From: JACDER01 sp036394915
Lineage (GTDB): Bacteria; Actinomycetota; Thermoleophilia; Gaiellales; Gaiellaceae
Assembly (NCBI GenBank): GCA_036394915.1
Contig: DASWEE010000122.1
Coordinates: 8,990-72,989 of the forward strand
Length of the DNA: 64,000 nt
Reading direction: 5' to 3'
The notes under the pieces are model-generated. The model ran no database searches. It saw nothing but the letters and a program-made list of their open reading frames with translations, and was not told the DNA's origin. This document shows, piece by piece, positions 32,598-39,683 of the stretch (the first letter of the stretch is position 1; every line of letters starts with the position of its first letter). The position numbers and the translations under genes are program-made.

Positions 32598-32693
32598 CTA
32601 AATCCGCGCTCCCCGAAGCGCGGTCGAGCAGACGTCTTCCGGCTGCGGGCCGATCTTCGGGATCACGGCGAGCAGCAGCTCGCGCAGGCGCGC
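32598..32693 (-). repeat. Duplicated 3' end of mtnP
   Basis: These 96 bases repeat 32810-32905, the stop codon and last 31 codons of the adjacent mtnP gene, with one mismatch (32687 versus 32899). The two copies are direct, 212 bases apart. The fragment is flanked by hairpin copies A2 and A3, suggesting a slipped or element-mediated duplication. It reads as the MTA phosphorylase tail but has no start and is presumably silent. Confidence 0.9.
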
Positions 32694-32697
32694 TCTA

Positions 32698-32724
32698 CAC
32701 GGGGGAAACCAGGTTTCCCCCGTG
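32698..32724. repeat. GGGGGAAAC/GTTTCCCCC hairpin repeat, copy A3
   Basis: CACGGGGGAAAC, a three-base loop and GTTTCCCCCGTG match copy A1 except in the loop. It is followed by GCGCCCCC and then by a GCTCCGCCGGGC/GCCCGGCTCCGC inverted pair at about 32764-32792, the same two-part layout seen at 26990-27092. It could serve as an mtnP terminator, but its recurrence points to a dispersed element. Confidence 0.75.
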
Positions 32725-32809
32725 CGCCCCCTTCTTAAAGGCTGACGCGCTTCCCGCGGGGTGGCTCCGCCGGGCGGAGCCCGGCTCCGCCGGACGGGCG
32801 GAGGCCTAT

Positions 32810-33628
32810 CTAAATCCGCGCTCCCCGAAGCGCGGTCGAGCAGACGTCTTCCGGCTGCGGGCCGATCTTCGGGATCACGGCGAGCAGCAGCTCGCGCAAG
32901 CGCGCGTTGTTCTCGGCGAAGACACGGACGACCTCTTCGGCCGAGGCGGACTGCTCTCCCTCCGCTCCGACGTCGTAGTCCGTGACCATCGCGATCGTCG
33001 CGTAGCAGAGCTCGAGCTCCCGCGCGAGGTGGCACTCGGGGTACGTGGTCATGTTGATCGCGTCCCAGCCCGCGGCCTGGAACCACCTCGACTCCGCACG
33101 CGTCGAGAAGCGCGGCCCCTGGATCACGACGACGGTGCCGCCGTCGCGGACCGGAATCCCGAGCTCTCCCGCGGTCTCGACGAGCAGGCGGCGCAGGTCG
33201 GGGCAGAACGGTTCGGCGGCGGAGACGTGAGTCGTCTCGGGCCCGTCGTAGAAGGTGTCGGGGCGCGCGGTAGTACGGTCGACGAACTGGTCGCACACGA
33301 TGAACTCGCCGAGCGCGAGCCGCCGGTCGAGCGCACCCGAGGCGCACGGCCCGATGATCCGTCTGACGCCCGCTTCCCGCATCGCCCACACGTTCGCGCG
33401 GTAGGGAATCGCGTGCGGAGGCAGCTCATGGCTGCGCCCGTGCCGAGGGAGGAAGGCGACGGTCCTCCCGCCCACAGTTCCGAGTGCGAGCGGGGCCGAC
33501 GTCGCGCCGTAGGGCGTCTCGAGCTCGATCTCCTGCACCTCCTCGAGAAACGAGTAGAACCCCGAGCCGCCGAAGATCCCGAGCTCAGCCTTCGCCGGAG
33601 CCCTCCGCCTCGGAGACCGCTTTCGCAT
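32810..33628 (-). CDS. mtnP: S-methyl-5'-thioadenosine phosphorylase
   Basis: A 272-residue purine nucleoside phosphorylase-family enzyme that splits methylthioadenosine into adenine and methylthioribose-1-phosphate in methionine salvage. Visible are the phosphate loop LGIFGGSGFYSF, the second phosphate contact LPRHGRSHELPPHAIPYRANVWAM, GPCASGALDRRLALGEFIVCDQF, and the base/ribose region VVVIQGPRFSTRAESRWFQAAGWDAINMTTYPE, followed by ATDYD-like VTDYDVG. The ATG at 33628 overlaps the DUF1844 gene by 44 bases; the first 14 residues are basic and a shorter start is conceivable. Its 3' end is duplicated just downstream. Confidence 0.93.
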   Translation of the reverse strand: MRKRSPRRRAPAKAELGIFGGSGFYSFLEEVQEIELETPYGATSAPLALGTVGGRTVAFLPRHGRSHELPPHAIPYRANVWAMREAGVRRIIGPCASGALDRRLALGEFIVCDQFVDRTTARPDTFYDGPETTHVSAAEPFCPDLRRLLVETAGELGIPVRDGGTVVVIQGPRFSTRAESRWFQAAGWDAINMTTYPECHLARELELCYATIAMVTDYDVGAEGEQSASAEEVVRVFAENNARLRELLLAVIPKIGPQPEDVCSTALRGARI

Positions 33629-33890
33629 AGGCGAGCTGCATGTTCGCCGTCACCTGGTTGAAGTCGCCGATCACCTCGTCGGGCACCGAGCCGCTCAGGA
33701 CCGGGACGAGCGCGCGCATCGTCTCGATCGCGAGCTTCGCCTGCTCGAGGTCGCGGCTCTCGCTCCCGAGCCGGCTGTAGCCGAGCGACGAGACCGTGTA
33801 GAGCGTCTGCACGAGCAGGTCGGAGATCTTGACCCGCTTGAGCTCCTCCTCGAGCTGCTTGATCAGCTCGTCGCTGGGCTCTTTAGCCAA
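33585..33890 (-). CDS. DUF1844-domain protein
   Basis: A 101-residue protein starting at TTG 33890, which overlaps the stop of the ligase gene. The core matches DUF1844: VKISDLLVQTLYTVSSLGYSRLG followed by DLEQAKLAIETMRALVPVLSG. These small helical proteins are widespread in Actinomycetota and often sit near translation or cofactor genes; none has a settled function. Both ends overlap neighbours, so it is cotranscribed with the ligase and mtnP. Confidence 0.78.
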   Translation of the reverse strand: MAKEPSDELIKQLEEELKRVKISDLLVQTLYTVSSLGYSRLGSESRDLEQAKLAIETMRALVPVLSGSVPDEVIGDFNQVTANMQLAYAKAVSEAEGSGEG

Positions 33891-35058
33891 CGCGCTCTCC
33901 CGGCTTGACCTGCTCGGCGGTGAACCGCACCTGCTCGGCGTAGATCTCCTCCAGCGTCGCACCGCTTTCGTAGCGCGCGATCTGGCGCTCGGCGGCGTTC
34001 GCAGCCGGCACGGCCAGGAACGAGGCGGCGCCGAGCTCCTCGGCCACTGGGAGCGACCATTCGATCAGATCCTCGACGGCGGCCCTCGTCGGGCGCACGT
34101 AACCGGTGGAGAGGTCGATCAGCTCGCCGGCGAGGCCGTGGCGGATCGCGCGCCAGAAGTTCTCCTCGATCAGGCGATGCGGATACGAGGGCAGCGGCTC
34201 GCCCTCGTCGATCGCCCTCACGATCCGGGCGGTGAGCGAGTACATCAGCGCGCACAGCGCGCGCGCCTCCTCGAGGTCGGGCTGGCCGTCGCAGATCCTG
34301 ATCTCGACGGTCGGAAACGCGAGGTGGGGCCGCACGCTCCACCAGATCTGGGTGTGCTCGTCGATGGAGCCCGAGTTGTAGAGGAAGCGGACGAAGCGCT
34401 CGTACTCCTCCCAGCCGACGAACTCGTCGGGAACGCCGCAGCGGGGGAACGTCCTGGTGAAGATCTGCGTCCGCGCGGAGTGGAGGTGGGTGTAGACGTC
34501 CTCCACGAACGGCGAGCTGGCCGAGAGCGCGAGCAGCTCCGGCAGGAAGTTGCGAAGCGCGTTGTTGACCGCGATCACGCGGTCGAGGCCGCGGATGCCG
34601 ACGTGGACGTGGATGCCGAAGCTGTTGTTGCGCCAGACGACGTAGCGGAGGATCTCGTCATTTCGCCGGTAGTGGGGCGTGTCGATGATCCGCTGGTCCT
34701 TCCAGGAGCTCCACGGATGGGTGGCGGTGCCGCCTAGCGCGATCCCGAGCGGCTCGGCCAGCGCGAACAGCTGTGCCCGGCGCTCTCCCATCCGCTCGGC
34801 CGCCTCGGCGAAGGTCTCGCAGCGGCCGGTGCGCACCTCCACCTCGGAAGAGATCAGCTCGCCGACGAGATGCTCCTCGACCGCGGTCCCCTGGGCGGCC
34901 GCCTGCAGCTCCTCGAACCGGTTGACCATCGACAGGGTCTCGGGGTCGAGGACGGCGAACTCCTCCTCGACGGCGACCGTGAAGTCCTCGGCGGACTCGA
35001 ACTGCTCGCGCGCGAAACGAATCTGCTCGTCAGGTGAGAGGCGTTGAGCGTCACCCAT
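33883..35058 (-). CDS. GCS2-type glutamate--cysteine ligase / carboxylate-amine ligase
   Basis: A 391-residue member of the YbdK/GCS2 branch of glutamate-cysteine ligases. Diagnostic segments are FTVAVEEEFAVLDPETL, SSEVEVRTGRCETFAEA, GGTATHPWSSWKDQRI, RNNSFGIHVHVGIRGLDRVI, FLPELLALSASSPF, and WWSVRPHLAFPTVEIRICDGQPDLEEA. These enzymes form gamma-glutamyl amide bonds using ATP. Physiological roles in Actinomycetota include ergothioneine precursor synthesis (EgtA), but many members are unassigned. It lies 15 bases after a glycosyltransferase gene and overlaps the DUF1844 start by eight. Confidence 0.87.
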   Translation of the reverse strand: MGDAQRLSPDEQIRFAREQFESAEDFTVAVEEEFAVLDPETLSMVNRFEELQAAAQGTAVEEHLVGELISSEVEVRTGRCETFAEAAERMGERRAQLFALAEPLGIALGGTATHPWSSWKDQRIIDTPHYRRNDEILRYVVWRNNSFGIHVHVGIRGLDRVIAVNNALRNFLPELLALSASSPFVEDVYTHLHSARTQIFTRTFPRCGVPDEFVGWEEYERFVRFLYNSGSIDEHTQIWWSVRPHLAFPTVEIRICDGQPDLEEARALCALMYSLTARIVRAIDEGEPLPSYPHRLIEENFWRAIRHGLAGELIDLSTGYVRPTRAAVEDLIEWSLPVAEELGAASFLAVPAANAAERQIARYESGATLEEIYAEQVRFTAEQVKPGERVG

Positions 35059-35073
35059 CGGCGCGACGCTACC

Positions 35074-36318
35074 TCAAGCGAGGGGCGCCAGGAGGCGCGC
35101 GGCCACGCTTTGCCACGACCAGCGCTCGACGGTCGCCTCTCGAGCAACGCGGCCGAGCTCGCGGCGCTGCTCTTCGGGCAGCGCGAGCAGCTCGCGCAGC
35201 TTGTCGGCGAGCTGGAGCGCGTCTCCGCTCGTGAAGCTCGCCAGGTGGCGGTGCCGCTCGGGGTAGGTCGCCTCGATCCCGGCCGCGATCTCCGCCAGGC
35301 CCGAGTGGCGGGCCACGAGCGGCGGGACGCCGGCCGCGGCCGCCTCGGCGGCGACCATCCCGAATGCCTCCGGGAAGATCGACGGAACCACCGACACGTC
35401 CGCGAGCGGCAGCAGGTGCACGAGATGGCGGTGCTCCAGCGCGCCGGTGAAGAGAGTGCCGGGCGGCGCCAGCGCCTCCAGCTCGTCTCGGTAGTCGCCG
35501 AAGCCGACGATCACGGCACGCGCCTCGAGGCCGTGCAGGGCCTCGAGCAGGATGTGGACGCCCTTGTTGTAGAGGAGCTTCCCCACGAAGACGACGACGG
35601 GCCCCGGATCCGAGAAGAAGCGCTCGATCCGCTCGGCGTTGCCCTCGTCGGGTAGGCGGTCGTCCTGGTTGCCCGGGTTGGGCGGATCGCGGTGGACCTC
35701 CTCGACCAGCGCCGCCAGCGCCTGGTCGCGCGGCTTCGGGCCGAACTCGTCGACGTCAACCCCGGGCGAGACCTCGTGCACGCGCTCGACCGGGCCGACG
35801 ATCTCCTCGAGCACGGACCTGATGTGGTCGGAGCCGACGAAGACGGCCGCCGCGCGCGGGAGCGTCTCCCGCGCCCAGAGGGCGAGCTCGGGGCTCTCCC
35901 GCATGGCGTACTCGAGCTCGGAGCCGTGCGCCTTGACGGCGAAGCGGGCGCCGCTAGCCGCTCCCACGGGAGCGCCCATGAGGACGTGGTTCGTGAACAC
36001 GAGGTCGGCGGGAAGATGCTCTCGAAGGGCGGCGGCGTTGGCCTCCACGTAGCGATCACGCTCGGCGAGCGTGAACTCCGTAAGCAGCCGCGCGCGCCGG
36101 CCCTCGTAACGGTCGAGGACGAACACGGGCAGGAGCTCGCCTGGAAGCTCGGGCCGCACGACCTGCACGCCGCCAAGGTCGAACCGCTCGGGTTGCGGCT
36201 CCTGGCAGAAGAGGACGACCTCGTGGCCCATCCGGCTCCATTCCCGAGTGAGCGCGCGCGTGTAGACGTTGGATCCGGAACCGCCGAGCAGGTACCCATG
36301 CCAGAGAAGAATCCGCAC
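35074..36318 (-). CDS. GT4-family glycosyltransferase
   Basis: A 414-residue GT-B glycosyltransferase with a GTG start. The N-domain has MRILLWHGYLLGGSGSNVYTRALTREW. The C-domain carries VVFVGKLLYNKGVHILLEAL, DVSVVPSIFPEAFGMVAAEAAAAGVPPL and a final region with LRELLALPEEQRRELG, the usual retaining GT4 donor-binding pattern including the E-x7-E motif. About 40 extra acidic residues after SPGVDVDEFGPK (HRDPPNPGNQDDRLPD) are an insertion. The acceptor is unknown. It is the first gene of a run with the GCS2 ligase, the DUF1844 gene and mtnP. Confidence 0.88.
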   Translation of the reverse strand: MRILLWHGYLLGGSGSNVYTRALTREWSRMGHEVVLFCQEPQPERFDLGGVQVVRPELPGELLPVFVLDRYEGRRARLLTEFTLAERDRYVEANAAALREHLPADLVFTNHVLMGAPVGAASGARFAVKAHGSELEYAMRESPELALWARETLPRAAAVFVGSDHIRSVLEEIVGPVERVHEVSPGVDVDEFGPKPRDQALAALVEEVHRDPPNPGNQDDRLPDEGNAERIERFFSDPGPVVVFVGKLLYNKGVHILLEALHGLEARAVIVGFGDYRDELEALAPPGTLFTGALEHRHLVHLLPLADVSVVPSIFPEAFGMVAAEAAAAGVPPLVARHSGLAEIAAGIEATYPERHRHLASFTSGDALQLADKLRELLALPEEQRRELGRVAREATVERWSWQSVAARLLAPLA

Positions 36319-36346
36319 CCGGCGGAGCTTAGGTTAGGCTGCCCGC

Positions 36347-36769
36347 GTGAAGGCACTCGGAGTCAGCTTGCTTGCGGCTGCGCTCGTAGCGACCACGGCT
36401 TCGGCCGCACAGCAGAGCTACACCACGTTCAAGACGCCCACGGGCAAGATCGTGTGTGGCGTGTTCATCGCCGGCAAGTACTCGGAGTCAATGCTGCGCT
36501 GCGACATCCTCACGGGCCTGAAGCCGAAGGTGAAGCGCCCGAAAGGCTGCGACTTCGACTTCGGCTCGACGCTCGAGCTCCGCCCCACCGGCAGAGCGAT
36601 CATCGGCTGCGTCAGCGACGCCGTCGGACAGGCCAAGAGGGTGCTCGGCTACGGCCAGACGTTCCGCAAGGGCCCATTCACGTGCCAGTCGGCGCGCGCC
36701 GGCCTGACCTGCAAGAACAAGAGCGGCCACGGCTTCTTCCTCAGCAAGCAGCGCTGGCGCCGGGTCTAA
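36347..36769 (+). CDS. Secreted DUF6636-like protein
   Basis: A 140-residue exported protein, GTG start, signal VSLLAAALVATTASAA. The mature part has six Cys in the pattern GKIVCGVF, LRCDIL, GCDFDF, IGCVSD, FTCQSARAGLTCKNKSGHGFFLSK. This resembles the actinobacterial family whose members end in a conserved C-x-N-x-x-GHGF-x-x-S motif. It is probably a disulfide-bonded extracellular domain with no known function. It is divergent from the glycosyltransferase gene and overlaps the convergent cupin by four bases. Confidence 0.72.
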   Translation: MKALGVSLLAAALVATTASAAQQSYTTFKTPTGKIVCGVFIAGKYSESMLRCDILTGLKPKVKRPKGCDFDFGSTLELRPTGRAIIGCVSDAVGQAKRVLGYGQTFRKGPFTCQSARAGLTCKNKSGHGFFLSKQRWRRV

Positions 36770-37311
36770 GTCCAGGGAAGCGCGTCCCAGCTCGCCGGCC
36801 GTCCGGGCTCGTGGTGGCCGAACTTGGCGTATGCCTCGTCCGGCGACTCGGTGCCCGAGTCCGCGCTCGCGCCGTAGCGCCCGGCCAGCTCGGAGACGGG
36901 ATAGAAGAGCTCCTCCTCCGGGCTCCGCGCACCCGTCATCAGGATCACACAGGGCCCGTCGCCTGCGCCCACGAAGACGTGCTCGACGCCGGGTGGCATG
37001 TGCACGAAGTCCCAGGCCTCGAGGCGCCTCTCCTCCTCGTTCACCAGCAGGATGCACTCGCCGGCCAACACGAGAAAGTCCTCCTGGAGCGACTCGCGGT
37101 GGTACAGGCAGTTCGGCCGCGCCGGCTCGAGCACGCGGATGTTGATCCCGAGCTGCGGGAACGGCGCCTCTCGCGACTCGAATCCGCACCGTGAGCCAAA
37201 GGCGCCGCGGTGGGTGTACCAGGCCGTGTCACGGACGTTGACGACGAACCAGCCGTCAGTCGCAGGTGCAAGCCCCGAACCGGTCTCCTCGAGGCGCGCC
37301 TCGTCCGGCAC
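36766..37311 (-). CDS. Cupin-domain protein coupled to rex
   Basis: A 181-residue cupin. The fold shows in NCLYHRESLQEDFLVLAGECILLVNEEERRLEAWDFVHMPPGVEHVFVGAGDGPCVILM, with metal ligands His, Glu and a second-motif His. Flanking arms of about 60 residues on each side (DGWFVVNVRDTAWYTHRGAFG and DEAYAKFGHHEPGRP) resemble cupins once described as mannose-6-phosphate isomerase-like. The GTG start overlaps the rex stop by one base (TAGTG), so it is likely controlled by Rex. Its substrate is unknown. Confidence 0.82.
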   Translation of the reverse strand: MPDEARLEETGSGLAPATDGWFVVNVRDTAWYTHRGAFGSRCGFESREAPFPQLGINIRVLEPARPNCLYHRESLQEDFLVLAGECILLVNEEERRLEAWDFVHMPPGVEHVFVGAGDGPCVILMTGARSPEEELFYPVSELAGRYGASADSGTESPDEAYAKFGHHEPGRPASWDALPWT

Positions 37312-37961
37312 TACGTCAAGTGGAAATAGAGGGCGTAGAGGAGCTCGACGGCCGGGTTCGAGGTGTGCACGGCCACGTCCTGGGGAACGTCGAGCAGCGC
37401 CTCGGAGTAGTTGAACAGGATCTTCACCCCGGCGCCGACGAGATCGTTGGCCGCCCGCTGCGCGCTCTCGGGCGGTACGGCGAGCACGCCGACGATGATG
37501 TTCTTCTCGCGCACGAGCTCCCGCAGCTGCCCGTAGTCGCTGACGACGGTGCCGTCGACCGTCCGGCCGACCTTGTCGGGATCGGTGTCGAAGACCGCCG
37601 CGATGTTGATCCCGTGCTCGGCGAAGATCGTCGAACTCGCGATCGCCTGGCCCAGTCTGCCGGCGCCGACGAGCGCGATGTTGTGCTGGCCCTGGGTGCG
37701 GAGGATCTTGCGGATCTCGTTGAGGAGGGCCTCGGTGTTGTAGCCGACGCCCCGCTTGCCGAACTTGCCGAACGCCGACAGGTCGCGCCGGATCTGCGTC
37801 GCGTTGATGTTCGTGTAGTCGGAGATCTCCTGGGAGGAGATCCGGTCCTTCCCCATCTTCCGCGCCTGGGTCAGCACCTGCAGGTACCTGCTCAGCCGCG
37901 CGGCGACGCCGACGGTCAGCCTGTCCGCCGCTCCGGTTCCCTGTGTCGCTGCTTGTGACAA
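37311..37961 (-). CDS. rex: Redox-sensing transcriptional repressor Rex
   Basis: A 216-residue NADH/NAD+-responsive repressor. The N-terminal winged helix reads ARLSRYLQVLTQ, SSQEISDYTNINATQIRRDLSAFGKFGKRGVGY. The Rossmann domain has NIALVGAGRLGQAIASS and FDTDPDKVGRTVDG, then VGVLAVPPESAQRAANDLVGAGVKILFNYS and the C-terminal swapped helix NPAVELLYALYFHL. The best start is a TTG at 37961, which lies inside a Rex-type operator, implying autorepression when NADH is low. It is followed directly by a coupled cupin gene. Confidence 0.96.
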   Translation of the reverse strand: MSQAATQGTGAADRLTVGVAARLSRYLQVLTQARKMGKDRISSQEISDYTNINATQIRRDLSAFGKFGKRGVGYNTEALLNEIRKILRTQGQHNIALVGAGRLGQAIASSTIFAEHGINIAAVFDTDPDKVGRTVDGTVVSDYGQLRELVREKNIIVGVLAVPPESAQRAANDLVGAGVKILFNYSEALLDVPQDVAVHTSNPAVELLYALYFHLT

Positions 37962-37968
37962 GTCACAA
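37953..37968. promoter_or_regulatory. Rex operator overlapping the rex start codon
   Basis: TTGTGACAAGTCACAA is a perfect 16-base palindrome matching the Rex consensus half-sites TTGTGA and TCACAA with a four-base centre. It covers the TTG start of rex (37959-37961). Bound Rex would block initiation of its own gene and the coupled cupin, as seen for rex genes in Streptomyces. Confidence 0.82.
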
Positions 37969-38039
37969 CAATTCTGCCAGGGCCGATGGTTCCGTGCGCC
38001 GATCGGTTACAAACGTGCCGCTCAGCGAGGAGTTTGTGC

Positions 38040-38066
38040 GCGCTTCTCGGCCTTCCCGAGAAGCGC
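38040..38066 (-). terminator. Hairpin terminator after the glutaredoxin-like gene
   Basis: A perfect 11-base stem (GCGCTTCTCGG and CCGAGAAGCGC) with a five-base loop begins at the gene's stop codon. No U tract is present. It separates this gene from rex downstream. Confidence 0.6.
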
Positions 38067-38308
38067 TAGAGGCCTGCAAGCTTTCGGCGGAAGGGCTCCG
38101 GTTGCACGTAATAGGTGAACGCCGGTTGGCCGTTGATCTCGACGACTGGAATCGATTCTCGATACCGAGCTTCCAACTCCGGGTCGAGGCCGATGTCGAC
38201 TTCCTCGAGCTCGAACTCCAGCTCATCTCGAAGCTCCATCAGCTTCGCCCGGGCACGCTCACACAGGTGGCAACCTTCCGCCTTGTAGAGGACGACTACC
38301 GCAGCCAA
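38066..38308 (-). CDS. Glutaredoxin-like protein (DUF836)
   Basis: An 80-residue thioredoxin-fold protein with TTG start. The redox motif is CHLC (KAEGCHLCERARAKLMEL), and the cis-proline turn appears as RYRESIPVVEINGQ. The family usually ends in a short helix such as PFRRKLAGL here. It probably reduces disulfides or carries thiols. It sits between a hairpin that ends gdhA and the rex gene, with hairpins on both sides, so it is likely expressed alone. Confidence 0.82.
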   Translation of the reverse strand: MAAVVVLYKAEGCHLCERARAKLMELRDELEFELEEVDIGLDPELEARYRESIPVVEINGQPAFTYYVQPEPFRRKLAGL

Positions 38309-38321
38309 CCGCGCACCGCTA

Positions 38322-38349
38322 GAGATTCCCGGCGAAGTTCGGGAATCTC
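38322..38349 (-). terminator. Hairpin terminator after gdhA
   Basis: A ten-base stem (GAGATTCCCG and CGGGAATCTC) with an eight-base loop starts seven bases past the gdhA stop on the reverse strand, in front of the glutaredoxin-like gene. No U-rich tail follows. Confidence 0.6.
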
Positions 38350-38356
38350 GTGCCCA

Positions 38357-39631
38357 TCAGGGGTAGAGGCCCCGCGTAGTCGTCGCTTCCGCCACTCGCT
38401 GGACGGCGAGACCGTAGGCGGCGAGCCGCATCGTCGTGCCCTTCTCCTGTTGGGTCTCCCAGGTCTCGTTGAAGGCGCGCGTGGTGATGTCGTTCAGCTT
38501 CGCGTTCACCTCGGCCTCCTTCCAGAAGTACTCCTGGAGGCCCTGGACCCATTCGAAGTAGGAGACGACCACACCACCCGCGTTCGCCAGCACGTCCGGC
38601 AGGACGAGCACGCCCCGATCCTCGAGGATCTCGTCGGCGTCGGGTGTCACCGGGCCGTTCGCGCCCTCGCAGATCATCTTCGCGCGCACCTTGTCTGCGT
38701 TGTCGGCGGTGATCACCTGCTCGAGCGCGCAGGGAGCGAGCAGATCGCACTCGACGAGTAGCAGCTCGTCGTTCGTGATCGCCTCGGCGCCCTTCAGCCC
38801 TTCGAGCCTGCCGGTCTCCCGCTTGTGCGCGATCGCCGCCTGCACGTCGATCCCGTTCAGGTTGTACAAGCCGCCGCCCGAATCGGAGATGGCCACGACC
38901 TTCGCGCCGTCCTCGGCGAGAAACCTCGCCAGGTGGCTGCCGACGTTGCCGAACCCCTGGACGGCCGCGGTCATCCCGTCGAGCCTCGCCTCCCTCCGGA
39001 GGATGGCCTGGCGAATGCAGTAGAGCGCGCCGCGGGCCGTCGCTTCCTCGCGCCCGAGCGAGCCGCCGATCATGATCGGCTTGCCGGTCACGACTCCCAG
39101 CACCGAGTGGCCCTTGTTCATCGAATAGGTGTCGAAGATCCAGGCCATCACGCTCGCGTCGGTGCCGACGTCGGGGGCCGGGATGTCCTTCTCGGGACCG
39201 ATCTCGTTGATGATCTCGCTGGTGAACCGGCGCGTCATGCGCTCGAGTTCGAAGCGCGAAAGCTCCTTCGGGTTGCAGACGACGCCGCCCTTGGCGCCGC
39301 CGAACGGAATCCCCATCAGCGCGCACTTCCACGTCATCCACATCGCCAGCGACTTGACCTCGTCGAGGGTGACGTCCGGGTGGTAGCGGATCCCGCCCTT
39401 CGACGGACCGCGAGCGATGTTGTGGGTGACGCGGTACCCCTGGAAGACCTCGACCGACTCGTCGTCCATCCGCGTCGGGATCGAGACGGCGAGTGCCTTC
39501 TTGCACTGGCCCAGGACTTTGACGAGATCGGCGGAGATGCCGAAGACGTCGGCGACGAGCTGGAGCTGGCGTTGTGCGAGCTCGAACGGGTTCTCGCGGA
39601 GGTGTGAAGGAGGAGCTTCGACTGTCGTCAC
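38357..39631 (-). CDS. gdhA: Glutamate dehydrogenase (Glu/Leu/Phe/Val family)
   Basis: A 424-residue enzyme interconverting glutamate and 2-oxoglutarate plus ammonia. I start at GTG 39631 because upstream codons lack homology. The substrate-binding and catalytic lysines are in GGIRYHPDVTLDEVKSLAMWMTWKCALMGIP and FGGAKGGVV, with catalytic Asp in APDVGTDASVMAWI. The NAD(P) domain has AAVQGFGNVGSHLARFLAEDGAKVVAISDS, and the closing loop NAGGVVVSYFEWVQGLQEYFW is standard. The length and motifs match the hexameric approximately 420-residue class. It is monocistronic between the second subtilase gene and a hairpin. Confidence 0.96.
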   Translation of the reverse strand: MTTVEAPPSHLRENPFELAQRQLQLVADVFGISADLVKVLGQCKKALAVSIPTRMDDESVEVFQGYRVTHNIARGPSKGGIRYHPDVTLDEVKSLAMWMTWKCALMGIPFGGAKGGVVCNPKELSRFELERMTRRFTSEIINEIGPEKDIPAPDVGTDASVMAWIFDTYSMNKGHSVLGVVTGKPIMIGGSLGREEATARGALYCIRQAILRREARLDGMTAAVQGFGNVGSHLARFLAEDGAKVVAISDSGGGLYNLNGIDVQAAIAHKRETGRLEGLKGAEAITNDELLLVECDLLAPCALEQVITADNADKVRAKMICEGANGPVTPDADEILEDRGVLVLPDVLANAGGVVVSYFEWVQGLQEYFWKEAEVNAKLNDITTRAFNETWETQQEKGTTMRLAAYGLAVQRVAEATTTRGLYP

Positions 39632-39683
39632 GTTGGGACCCCTTTTTCGCTGGAAATCGAGGGTGAGTATATGCCCGAGGCGG

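Noticed and set aside
32574..32724. CRISPR array, suggested by repeated hairpins
   Set aside because: Only two hairpins with a gene-derived fragment between them; no regular spacers and no cas genes in the window.
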